NCBI GenBank assembly: GCA_944326455.1
Contig: CALVEA010000005.1
Coordinates: 1 to 64,000 of the forward strand
Length of the DNA: 64,000 nt
From: Candidatus Gastranaerophilales bacterium
GTDB taxonomy: Bacteria > Cyanobacteriota > Vampirovibrionia > Gastranaerophilales > Gastranaerophilaceae
Reading direction: 5' to 3'
A program made the position numbers and the translations under genes. Below the pieces are notes generated by a model. That model was not told where the DNA came from and searched no databases. It saw only the letters and a list, made by a program, of their open reading frames with translations. Positions within the stretch are counted from its first letter, which is position 1. Every line of letters begins with the position of its first letter. This document shows, one piece after another, positions 7,906-15,201 of the stretch.

Positions 7906-8574
7906 TTAATACTCATATCCCGGAGAGGTCAGCGGCAAATTTTTGTAACCTTCGTTTGCATATACAGTTTTCTTTATATATTTATTGGTATAATTCCCCT
8001 TCTCCAAGAGCTGTTTTAAGACATTTTCCCTTACAACAAGCTGAGAATCTGTATCATTTGATTCCGGATACATTTTAAGAATATCACACCATACAGTTGC
8101 TTCCATTGTCCAAGCATAAGTTTCTTCACTCAGTGAATTGTACTCATCTTGGTGAAGAGCTTCATGCGAAAGCAGAGCTGCTAAGGCTCCCGGAGGAGCA
8201 GCTTTATGTTTTGGATTTATATAAATATATAATTTCCCCTTCTTCTTCCAGCCGACAGCATCATAGGTCGCATAAGCCTGATTAAGTTCAGATAAATCTT
8301 TGAATTCAATTTTTACAGGTTCTTGGGTTAAATTATATCCGAGAATGGCTTTTCTTGAAAAATCTCCCGTAGTACCTTTAAGCATGTCCAAAGCTACATG
8401 AAAAATCTGTTCATTTGAAACCCTTTTATATTCATCAGCAAGGCTGTCAATGTACTCTTGAGTGTACTTTTTAGGTAGTTTAACTCCGATAGGAACAGGC
8501 TCAAATTGTGCAGATAAGACCGGAGCTGTTGCTAAAATTAATGCTGCTGTTATAGAAAACAAAACCTTTTTCAT
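7906..8574 (-). CDS. Secreted protein with HExxH zinc-protease motif
   Basis: The 222-residue product begins with a signal peptide (MKKVLFSITAALILATAPVLSA), cleaved probably after an Ala near residue 22. The mature part contains SHEALHQDEYNSLSEETYAW: an HExxH motif with a downstream Glu 13 residues later, as in zincin metallopeptidases. I recognise no named family. It is likely a periplasmic or secreted peptidase, or an inactive relative. The start is the ATG at 8574 because GAGGG lies 8 bases upstream, and the apparent upstream TTG is part of that site. It lies upstream of the S41 protease gene on the same strand, with 80 bases between, so the two may act together in envelope protein turnover. 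Confidence 0.8.
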   Translation of the reverse strand: MKKVLFSITAALILATAPVLSAQFEPVPIGVKLPKKYTQEYIDSLADEYKRVSNEQIFHVALDMLKGTTGDFSRKAILGYNLTQEPVKIEFKDLSELNQAYATYDAVGWKKKGKLYIYINPKHKAAPPGALAALLSHEALHQDEYNSLSEETYAWTMEATVWCDILKMYPESNDTDSQLVVRENVLKQLLEKGNYTNKYIKKTVYANEGYKNLPLTSPGYEY

Positions 8575-8704
8575 AACAAAATCCCTCAAATCTCTATTAA
8601 TTATAATATATTATATACTTTAGTAAAATACAAAGTCAAAACGATATTTTGGGGTTTGAGTTTAATTAGCGAAAAACATAGGTTTGAGCAATTTGTGCAA
8701 CATA

Positions 8705-8921
8705 ATTACTATTGTGTTGTATTATTACCATAATATCACACTATGACTGGTTTGTACAGAGTACGAAATTATAAGGGTTTGAGGGGAGAAATTATTCCCT
8801 CAAACACGCTCCGGCAGTAGCTTTCGCTATCGTTTCGGGGGGAAATTTACATTCTTATCATGCCGTTGCTGAAATCCGCTTCCTGTCATATATTTACCCC
8901 TCCCTGCAACACAATAGTAAT
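8705..8921. repeat. 15-bp inverted repeats enclosing 187 bases
   Basis: ATTACTATTGTGTTG (8705-8719) and its exact complement CAACACAATAGTAAT (8907-8921) bound a segment with a further hairpin (GTTTGAGGG at 8777, CCCTCAAAC at 8797). Partial similarity continues a few bases outward. This resembles a MITE, but no target-site duplication is evident. Confidence 0.45.
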
Positions 8922-8945
8922 AGTTTCACAACTAAGTAGATTTTT

Positions 8946-8991
8946 GCCGGGCGGGCGGGATAAATACCCCAAATCCCACCCGGCTTTTTTT
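8946..8991 (+). terminator. G/C-rich hairpin followed by seven T
   Basis: The left arm GCCGGG and following Gs pair with TCCCACCCGGC, and TTTTTTT follows. It has the form of an intrinsic terminator, but no plus-strand gene leads into it. It may be a remnant of a lost gene or part of an element. Confidence 0.45.
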
Positions 8992-9085
8992 AGTTTAGCC
9001 GGTGTCTGCCGACCGTTAATCTACGTGCGTAGCACCGCTCCGGCTTTTTTTAGATTTTTATTAAGTTATAACTTATCCCCTTGTC

Positions 9086-9107
9086 ATTCCGGGCTTTGAC
9101 CCGGAAT
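9086..9107. repeat. ATTCCGGG-CTTTGA-CCCGGAAT palindrome
   Basis: Eight-bp perfect arms flank a 6-base loop, preceded by TTGTC and followed by CTATC. Short palindromes of this style (GTCATTCC...GGAATC) are dispersed in many bacterial intergenic regions. This is the only copy seen in the window. Confidence 0.5.
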
Positions 9108-9145
9108 CTATCATTGCTGGTTTTTATTAAACAGATAGACCCTTT

Positions 9146-9192
9146 CAGTATCTTGCCAAAAACAAGTATAATGCCAAATTGGTAAGATGCTG
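9146..9192. repeat. 12-bp imperfect inverted repeat
   Basis: CAGTATCTTGCC and GGTAAGATGCTG can pair over 12 positions in RNA with two G-U pairs. The flanks ACCCTTT and AATGGGGT extend the complementarity. It may be an element end or a transcribed hairpin. Confidence 0.4.
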
Positions 9193-9245
9193 AATGGGGT
9201 AAATATAGTGTAGAGTTTAGACGTCATACTACTCCGCTTATTTAC

Positions 9246-9309
9246 CTATTAACTTATTAACTTATTAACCTATTAACTTATTAACCTATTAACTTATTAA
9301 CCTATTAAC
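9246..9309. repeat. Tandem repeat, eight copies of YTATTAAC
   Basis: Eight uninterrupted 8-bp units run over 64 bases and differ only at the first base (C or T): C T T C T C T C. The array ends 67 bases before the MnmC-like start and just upstream of its promoter. Such arrays can change copy number. Confidence 0.9.
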
Positions 9310-9363
9310 TGCTCACTACTCACTTTTTATCTCCTATTCCTTGCATTGCGGCTAAAGCCTTGC

Positions 9364-9369
9364 TATAAT
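9364..9369 (+). promoter_or_regulatory. -10 element of MnmC-like gene, leaderless arrangement
   Basis: TATAAT lies exactly 6 bases before the ATG at 9376. A weak TTGCAT sits 17 bases upstream as a possible -35. Confidence 0.5.
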
Positions 9370-9375
9370 AGGGTT

Positions 9376-10788
9376 ATGAGGGATTATGTGTTTTATTATA
9401 CCCAAGATGGCTCTATTGGGCTGTATTCCTACGCTGACCACGATGTGTATCACTCAAAGTTTGGCGCTCTAAGCGAAGCTTGGGAGAAATTTGTGCTCCC
9501 TACAGATTTAGAGCATAAACTTGTGTCAGAAGAAAATATAAATATTCTTGATATTTGTTATGGAATCGGCTACAACACAAAAGCTTTGATGAGTAGTGTA
9601 ATTAACTTAAAAGAAAATAATTTAAAAAAAGAAAATTTTTTAAAATTATTTTGTAAAAAATTTTTTAAAAAAACAATTAATAAAATTGATAATCACGATA
9701 CGATAGATTCCAATAACCCTGATGAGAATGATAGAGAATTATCGCCATCTAACGAAACGATATGTGAGAAGATTACAATTGATTGTTTAGACATTAATGA
9801 AGAACTTATAAAAATTTCACCATTACTCAAAACTGTTATTACTCCTCAAGAAATTTATACAAAGATTGTTCCGAAAATTTTTGATTGCTTTGAGCTGTAT
9901 TGGAAGATTAAAAAATTTATTGCAAATAAAATGCATATATTTTTTCCTTTATTGATGCCTAAAAATCGAGCAGAGATTATTGAGCTATTGGATTTAAAAT
10001 ATAAAAATAATTACGACAGAATTAAAAATGAATATAGAATAAATACACTGGTAAATTATATTATAATAGATGCTCTTATAAATAAGTATAAAGATGATTA
10101 TTTAAACATGAACCTCAAAAAAATTATCAAAGAAAAAAAAATGAAGGGTTTTTTTGACCCTTCTTTGATAAAATATGCGAAATATAAGCAAGATTTTAGG
10201 TATAATTTTATATCCAGGTTCAATTTATCCTCCTTCTTACATAATATATATTATGACCATTTATCGAAACGGTATAAAAAGATTAAATCTAACAACTATA
10301 GCAGCCTCTTTAAGCTTAATTTCCATGTAAATGATGCTCGAAAGTCAATTTTAGAATTAAATACGGTGTATAATGTCATATTCCTCGACGCTTTTACTTA
10401 TTCAAAAGCTCCACAGCTATGGACAGTTGAGTTTATAGCAGAATTATACAAGAGATTAGCACCAACGGGAATTTTGATAACTTATTCAAACTCGGCGCTA
10501 ATAAGAAATACTCTGCTTAAAAATGGATTTTATGTAGGTAAAATTTATGATAAAAATAGTAATAAATATATAGGAACGATTGCTGCAAAAGATAAATCTT
10601 TAATCAAGCATCCGTTAAGTAATTATGAGTTAGGTTTATGTTCTACAAAGGCTGGTATTCCTTATCACGATGAAAATCTAAATCTACCCAATGATGTTAT
10701 TATAAAAAGAAGGGAAGCTGAGTTTAAATCCAGCAGTTTAATGTCATCATCAAGGTATCTTAAATCCAGAAGGAGGACAAGTGAGTAA
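9376..10788 (+). CDS. MnmC-like SAM methyltransferase with insertions
   Basis: The ends match the methyltransferase domain of MnmC, which completes mnm5(s2)U34 in tRNA, or its stand-alone DUF752 relatives. Residues 1-75 carry TQDGSIGLYS and the SAM loop ILDICYGIGYNTKAL (D59, G62, G64). The C-terminal region has VIFLDAFTYSKAPQLWT and GILITYSNSALIRNTLL. Relatives are about 230-250 residues; this one is about 470. The extra length is Lys/Asn/Ile-rich sequence, roughly residues 76-131 and 165-313, flanking a motif-II-like CLDIN (D139). The insertion DNA is strikingly AT-rich. The start at 9376 matches the family's first residues and the TATAAT position. Its stop overlaps the FAD oxidoreductase start by 8 bases. 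Confidence 0.78.
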   Translation: MRDYVFYYTQDGSIGLYSYADHDVYHSKFGALSEAWEKFVLPTDLEHKLVSEENINILDICYGIGYNTKALMSSVINLKENNLKKENFLKLFCKKFFKKTINKIDNHDTIDSNNPDENDRELSPSNETICEKITIDCLDINEELIKISPLLKTVITPQEIYTKIVPKIFDCFELYWKIKKFIANKMHIFFPLLMPKNRAEIIELLDLKYKNNYDRIKNEYRINTLVNYIIIDALINKYKDDYLNMNLKKIIKEKKMKGFFDPSLIKYAKYKQDFRYNFISRFNLSSFLHNIYYDHLSKRYKKIKSNNYSSLFKLNFHVNDARKSILELNTVYNVIFLDAFTYSKAPQLWTVEFIAELYKRLAPTGILITYSNSALIRNTLLKNGFYVGKIYDKNSNKYIGTIAAKDKSLIKHPLSNYELGLCSTKAGIPYHDENLNLPNDVIIKRREAEFKSSSLMSSSRYLKSRRRTSE

Positions 10789-12061
10789 ATATGATTTAAT
10801 AATAGCAGGAGGAGGCACTGCAGGCGTAAGCTGCGCTTATATTGCGGCAAAAATGGGCTTAAAAGTTTTGTTAATTGAACAAAACTCCTTTTTAGGCGGT
10901 TCTTTAACGGCTTCTCTTGTTGTTCCGGCTATGAAAACATCTGATAATGCAATAAATTCCGACTTTTTTAATGAATTACATAATAATTTGTTAGAAATTG
11001 GCGGAGCTATTACTTATTGTGACGGTAACAAGGGTTGGTTTAATCCTGAATTAGTCAAAATTGCACTTGATAAAATGATGATAGAGGCCAATGTAGATGT
11101 TCTATTTGAGTCTAATATAAAACAGATAAACATACAAAACAATAAAATATTATCAGTATATATCGAAACGCTAAATGGCAATAATATGTCTTTAAAAAAC
11201 AAAGGGTTATTGCTACCTATCGAAACGAAACATCTTGTAGATGCAACTGGTGATGCAAAAATTTTTCAAATGTTAAATTGTGAATTTTTAAATAATAATT
11301 TTGAAAAACAACCAACAAGTTTACGTTTTATTATGTCCGGAGTAAATGTTGAAGCATTTGCTTCCTGGATTATGCAATTGGACACAGACAGAGATGTAAC
11401 GACAGCATGCACATTAGGTGGATATACCTACTGCTCTACAGCCTATACTTGGGATACAGACAAAAACTGGGCTTTAAAGCCTATTGTTGACCAGGCAATC
11501 GCTGATAATACTATTACTACTGAGGATATAAACTACTTTCAGCTGTTTTCCGTAGCCGGAACACCGGATTCTATTGCGTTCAACGCACCTCGTCTGCTAA
11601 GGAACGAGGGTTATATTGAAGGCAGAGCAAGGATTCTAAGGCTTTCAAATTTCTGCAAAAAATATTTACCCGGATTCGAAAAAGCGTATATTTCATCTAT
11701 CGCAAATACAATGGGGATACGTGTTTCAAACCGTATAAAAGGTAAATATACCTACACAATTGAGGATCTTTTATCTTCAAAGACGTTTAATAATCCTGTA
11801 GTTGTTTCAAATTATCCTGTAGACATACATTCTGACAAAAAAGATGCTTCAACTCTGCAAAAAGTTTATAAAGAATATCAGCTTCCTCTTGAGTCTTTGA
11901 TGTCTGCGGACTATGAGAATTTATTTGCTATAGGGCGCTGTATCTCTGCCGATTTTAAAGCCCAAGCCGCTCTAAGGATAATTCCGTCTTGTTTTTCTAT
12001 GGGAGAAGGGCTTGCTAAATATCTAGCTAAAATTGTTGGTAATAGTGTGAATGTATTCTAA
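10781..12061 (+). CDS. FAD-dependent oxidoreductase
   Basis: The N-terminus has a dinucleotide-binding fold (IAGGGTAGVSCAYIAAK, then an acidic residue at the end of the second strand, LIEQN). DATGDAKIF in the middle and a C-terminal AIGRCISADFKAQAALR follow the FAD-dependent oxidoreductase pattern of PF12831-type proteins. The substrate is unknown. It starts with GTG, with AAGGAGG only 4 bases upstream, inside the end of the methyltransferase gene; translational coupling is likely. In E. coli MnmC the same two activities, an FAD oxidase and a methyltransferase, are fused, so this pair may be a functional counterpart, though the FAD domain family looks different. Its 3' end overlaps the convergent kinase gene by 39 bases. 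Confidence 0.85.
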   Translation: MSKYDLIIAGGGTAGVSCAYIAAKMGLKVLLIEQNSFLGGSLTASLVVPAMKTSDNAINSDFFNELHNNLLEIGGAITYCDGNKGWFNPELVKIALDKMMIEANVDVLFESNIKQINIQNNKILSVYIETLNGNNMSLKNKGLLLPIETKHLVDATGDAKIFQMLNCEFLNNNFEKQPTSLRFIMSGVNVEAFASWIMQLDTDRDVTTACTLGGYTYCSTAYTWDTDKNWALKPIVDQAIADNTITTEDINYFQLFSVAGTPDSIAFNAPRLLRNEGYIEGRARILRLSNFCKKYLPGFEKAYISSIANTMGIRVSNRIKGKYTYTIEDLLSSKTFNNPVVVSNYPVDIHSDKKDASTLQKVYKEYQLPLESLMSADYENLFAIGRCISADFKAQAALRIIPSCFSMGEGLAKYLAKIVGNSVNVF

Positions 12062-12904
12062 AATCTGCCTAAAATAAACCAGATTAGTATCACCGTTAAT
12101 AATAATGTCAGCCTCATTCCTTGCAGGTTTAACGTATTTCTCTCCCGCTACAAGAATATATTCCCAGTGTTTTTTTGCGTTATCAAGATCTTGATTTCTT
12201 TCGGTATATGCTCTTGTCATAAACCGGTCTCTTCTTATATCTATGTCAGTTTCTACATAAACCTTTATATCAAAGATATCTTTCAGGTCTTTGTACATAG
12301 ATGCCATACCTTCTACAACAACTATTTTGTTAGAAGGTACAAATTTTGCATTCGGAACAGACACTCCGGTACCATTTGGCAAATATTCCGGAGAATAAAT
12401 ATCTTCACCCTGAGAAATCTTGTCCAAATCTTCTCTTAATACATCTAATTGAAAGCTCTCAGGAGAATCCACGTCATAACCGTTATCTCTGAGAGCATCA
12501 AAACTTCCGTATATTTTTATTAATTCTGAAATATCATTAAAATAATTATCTGTTGTAAGTATTGTCACCGGCATATTAAAACGTTCAATTACATTGGAAA
12601 GTTCTTTGCAGATTGTTGACTTGCCGGAAGCTGATTCGCCTGTAATACCAATCATAATACGCTTTGACGGATTTGTAATTAGCCTTCTTGAAAATTTCTG
12701 TATAAAATCATATTTAACATCTATAAATATTGGCTCATTGACGCTATTATCATAAGACAGAACTTGTTTGAATTTTGATTGAAGATAAAACGCAAGCAGC
12801 TCTCTGCCAGTCTTCTGATTAAAATCCGGCTTTAAAATCTTATCTGTAGCATTTAATTCTTTTTCTATTAAGTGGTAAATACCGCTTTTATCATCTTCAA
12901 ACAT
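12023..12904 (-). CDS. Uridine kinase-like P-loop kinase
   Basis: The 293-residue product has a Udk/phosphoribulokinase-type domain after an N-terminal extension of about 80 residues. The Walker A motif GESASGKS (K95) is followed by LTTDNYF, then VDSPESFQLD and VVEGMAS, and an arginine-rich RRDRFMTRAYTERN. The likely reaction is phosphorylation of a nucleoside or sugar by ATP. The extension (residues 1-78) has no motif I recognise, so the substrate remains open. It is the last gene of a minus-strand run, 57 bases after the TPR gene, and has its own TATAAT 22 bases upstream plus GGAAG. The 3' ends of this and the FAD gene overlap. Confidence 0.82.
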   Translation of the reverse strand: MFEDDKSGIYHLIEKELNATDKILKPDFNQKTGRELLAFYLQSKFKQVLSYDNSVNEPIFIDVKYDFIQKFSRRLITNPSKRIMIGITGESASGKSTICKELSNVIERFNMPVTILTTDNYFNDISELIKIYGSFDALRDNGYDVDSPESFQLDVLREDLDKISQGEDIYSPEYLPNGTGVSVPNAKFVPSNKIVVVEGMASMYKDLKDIFDIKVYVETDIDIRRDRFMTRAYTERNQDLDNAKKHWEYILVAGEKYVKPARNEADIIINGDTNLVYFRQILEYIHTITNNFS

Positions 12905-12961
12905 ATTTTACTTCCGATATCTCTTAATTATACCTGTAAAATATTAAAGGTAAAGTAAATT

Positions 12962-14554
12962 TTATGATTCAAACAATTCGCTAATTTTATCTGCTATATC
13001 TCTAGGATCTATTTCTTGTGTAACTTTGTTAATATCTTGAGCTGTTTGGTATAATTTTGCAGCTTCCACCTTGTCGCCCACTATAGAAGTAGCACGCGCC
13101 AAGTTGAAATGTGCTAATGCATAACTAGGATTAGCTTCAACAGCTTTTCTAAATAACTCAATTGCTTTATTAACCCGACCTAAATCATCTAGATATATAA
13201 CACCTAAATTGTTATATGCTATGTCATAATTTGGGTTATATTTGATAGCTAGTTCATAAGATTTAATGGCTTCCTCCGTATCCCCTTTACCCCAATACAA
13301 GAAACCCAAGTTACAATGAATCTTAGGATTATGAGGTTGAAGTTCAAGCGCCTGCCTATATACTGCAAGAGAGTTATTATAATCCTCTTTATCATAAAAA
13401 GCGCTGCCCAGATTAACATAAATATCTATATCATCCGGAGTCAGAACATAAGCTGTTTGGTAAGCAGATATTGCAGCATCCGGATCGGATTTGTTTTCTT
13501 GATAAACAAACCCCATTGTCTGCGCAATTACACTGGTCCAAGCTCTGTTTGGATTAAGAGTTATTGCGGTCTGATAGTTTGAAATAGCTAAATCAAACTC
13601 ACCTTTAATATAATATATATTTGCAAGGTTTGAATATAAATCAGGTATATTTGGCGCCATTGAAATTAATTTATTATAAATATCAATAGCCTGGTTATAG
13701 TCCCCTTGCTCCTCATAAGCTCGGCATAAATGCCTGTATGCCGCAATGTTAAAAGAATCTAACCATATTGCCATTTTATACTCGGTTACAGCATCTTCAA
13801 AATACCCTGTAGAGAGGTATATATCGCCCAACACGCAGTATAGAGGTGCAAAACCCGGTGCAATATCAATAGCATTTTTGTACAAATCTACAGCTTTGCC
13901 ATAGTTCTTTAGCTGTATAGCGTAAAAACCTTTAACAAAGAGCGGCAAAAATCTCAAATACGATATATTTTTAAAGATATTTTTAATTGCTTGTACATCA
14001 AAAGGTATCAAAATAAAAGCTGCAACTCTTTCAATAAATGCTTTAATTTTTATCTTTAAATCTTTAAAAGAAGATGCGTCATAAAGCTTATAGAGCAGAT
14101 AATGCGCGCTTGAAGAGCCCAATTTTGAACACTGAACAGCAGCTTCTGCTGCATCTATTGCATCTGTGAAATGAGCTTTTTTAACAAAGGTTTCGGCAAG
14201 CATATAATAAGCATCATAATAGTCATTTTTCTTTTCCAATGCCATTGTAAGATAGTTAATAGCCTTATCTAAATCTCCTTTATGATAAAAAGCCAATCCA
14301 ATCTTGTAATAAATCTCACAAGAATCAATTAATGACTCCAAGGCAAGCTGATATTCAGTTATTGCTTCATCAATATATTGGCAAGCATTATATATATCAA
14401 GATGCCATTTCATATATAAATCCCCTAGGCGCACATGCAAATCCGGATTTGTAGGGTCTTTCTGCAAATCTAAACGGCACCTTTCTATCTGGTCATACAT
14501 TTTATTTTTTTTACGGGATTCTTTTTTAGTATTATCTTCTGCAAGCTTTTTCAT
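12962..14554 (-). CDS. TPR repeat protein
   Basis: The 530-residue product is almost entirely 34-residue tetratricopeptide repeats, about a dozen, for example AYNNLGVIYLDDLGRVNKAI near the C-terminus. A hydrophobic, non-TPR stretch near residues 165-195 interrupts the array. There is no signal peptide; the N-terminus is Lys-rich. TPR arrays are binding scaffolds, so it probably assembles partners from the same operon (AsmA-like, PilZ-like). It starts with ATG after TAGGAA, 8 bases beyond the PilZ-like gene. Confidence 0.9.
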   Translation of the reverse strand: MKKLAEDNTKKESRKKNKMYDQIERCRLDLQKDPTNPDLHVRLGDLYMKWHLDIYNACQYIDEAITEYQLALESLIDSCEIYYKIGLAFYHKGDLDKAINYLTMALEKKNDYYDAYYMLAETFVKKAHFTDAIDAAEAAVQCSKLGSSSAHYLLYKLYDASSFKDLKIKIKAFIERVAAFILIPFDVQAIKNIFKNISYLRFLPLFVKGFYAIQLKNYGKAVDLYKNAIDIAPGFAPLYCVLGDIYLSTGYFEDAVTEYKMAIWLDSFNIAAYRHLCRAYEEQGDYNQAIDIYNKLISMAPNIPDLYSNLANIYYIKGEFDLAISNYQTAITLNPNRAWTSVIAQTMGFVYQENKSDPDAAISAYQTAYVLTPDDIDIYVNLGSAFYDKEDYNNSLAVYRQALELQPHNPKIHCNLGFLYWGKGDTEEAIKSYELAIKYNPNYDIAYNNLGVIYLDDLGRVNKAIELFRKAVEANPSYALAHFNLARATSIVGDKVEAAKLYQTAQDINKVTQEIDPRDIADKISELFES

Positions 14555-14562
14555 AATTATTC

Positions 14563-15165
14563 CTAGTCGGTTATATTACTGTACATATACATATAGTATA
14601 ATAATGTTTGTCTGTCATCTTCTGTCATGTTTGAGTATGTAACAGTGTATTCATTATCATAGACGGGATCTATCTCAGATACTGTCGCCCTAAACTTTAT
14701 TATACCATAATCCTTGGGCAAATTTAAGATACAATCAAAAGATTCCTCTACTTGAAACTTAATATCTGAGTAAAATTTTAAATATTCTGTTGAAAGTTCA
14801 AAGGTTTTTAGTTTAATCACACCATCATCTTTTAGCACATCAACGGTCTCAATAGCTTCTATTACCGGTAATTCTGCACCGGGAGTCAATTTTAGAGCAT
14901 TCATATCAAGTTCAATAGCGAAAACATCCTCAAGCGGTGATGAAATGATTATTGTATTAAAATCAATAGTGCCTAATCTCGCAAAAGCTTTAGCCATTAA
15001 ATGCTGTCCGGTTTGAAGATAATTTATATAACGCATAAAATATTGAGGAGGATTTAATATAAGCCTGTCAAATAAGACATCCTCAATAATACAGGTCATT
15101 TCAACCATGTTTGCGCCCTTACGGAAAAAGATAGTAAGCTTCTGCCCTTTCTTAAATAAATCCAT
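14563..15165 (-). CDS. Small beta-rich protein, possibly PilZ/YcgR-like
   Basis: The 200-residue product looks like two beta-rich domains. The first (residues 1-90) begins GQKLTIFFRKG. The second ends RQTLLYYMYMYS, the kind of helical tail seen after PilZ domains (F/R..LL.Y). The RxxxR c-di-GMP signature of true PilZ domains is not visible, so it may be a non-binding relative or an unrelated protein. It sits between the AsmA-like and TPR genes. A GGDEF protein is in the window but 47 kb away. No strong ribosome site is seen. Confidence 0.6.
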   Translation of the reverse strand: MDLFKKGQKLTIFFRKGANMVEMTCIIEDVLFDRLILNPPQYFMRYINYLQTGQHLMAKAFARLGTIDFNTIIISSPLEDVFAIELDMNALKLTPGAELPVIEAIETVDVLKDDGVIKLKTFELSTEYLKFYSDIKFQVEESFDCILNLPKDYGIIKFRATVSEIDPVYDNEYTVTYSNMTEDDRQTLLYYMYMYSNITD

Positions 15166-15201
15166 ACTAACAATTATAATTAAACTACCTTAAAAAGACA
15201 A

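Larger units (their letters stand above)
8575..9375. other. 800-base gene-free region with hairpins and repeats
   Basis: No credible reading frame is present; the short frames here have no ribosome site. It contains a 15-bp inverted repeat pair (8705/8907), a GTTTGAGGG hairpin, two G/C-rich hairpins followed by T runs, an ATTCCGGG palindrome, a 12-bp imperfect inverted repeat (9146/9181) and an 8-bp tandem repeat. The base composition is patchy, with G/C-rich islands in AT-rich DNA. It may be a landing zone for small palindromic elements. Confidence 0.6.

Noticed and set aside
8860-9099. 79-residue plus-strand frame in the gene-free region
   Set aside because: It has no ribosome site, crosses hairpins and the palindrome, and its composition is unlike the genes here.
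9246-9309. CRISPR array
   Set aside because: The 8-bp units are contiguous with no spacers, so it is a simple tandem repeat. No array with spacers and no cas gene was seen.
14563-15165. Certain PilZ domain binding c-di-GMP
   Set aside because: The RxxxR and D/NxSxxG signatures are missing, so only a weak resemblance is reported.
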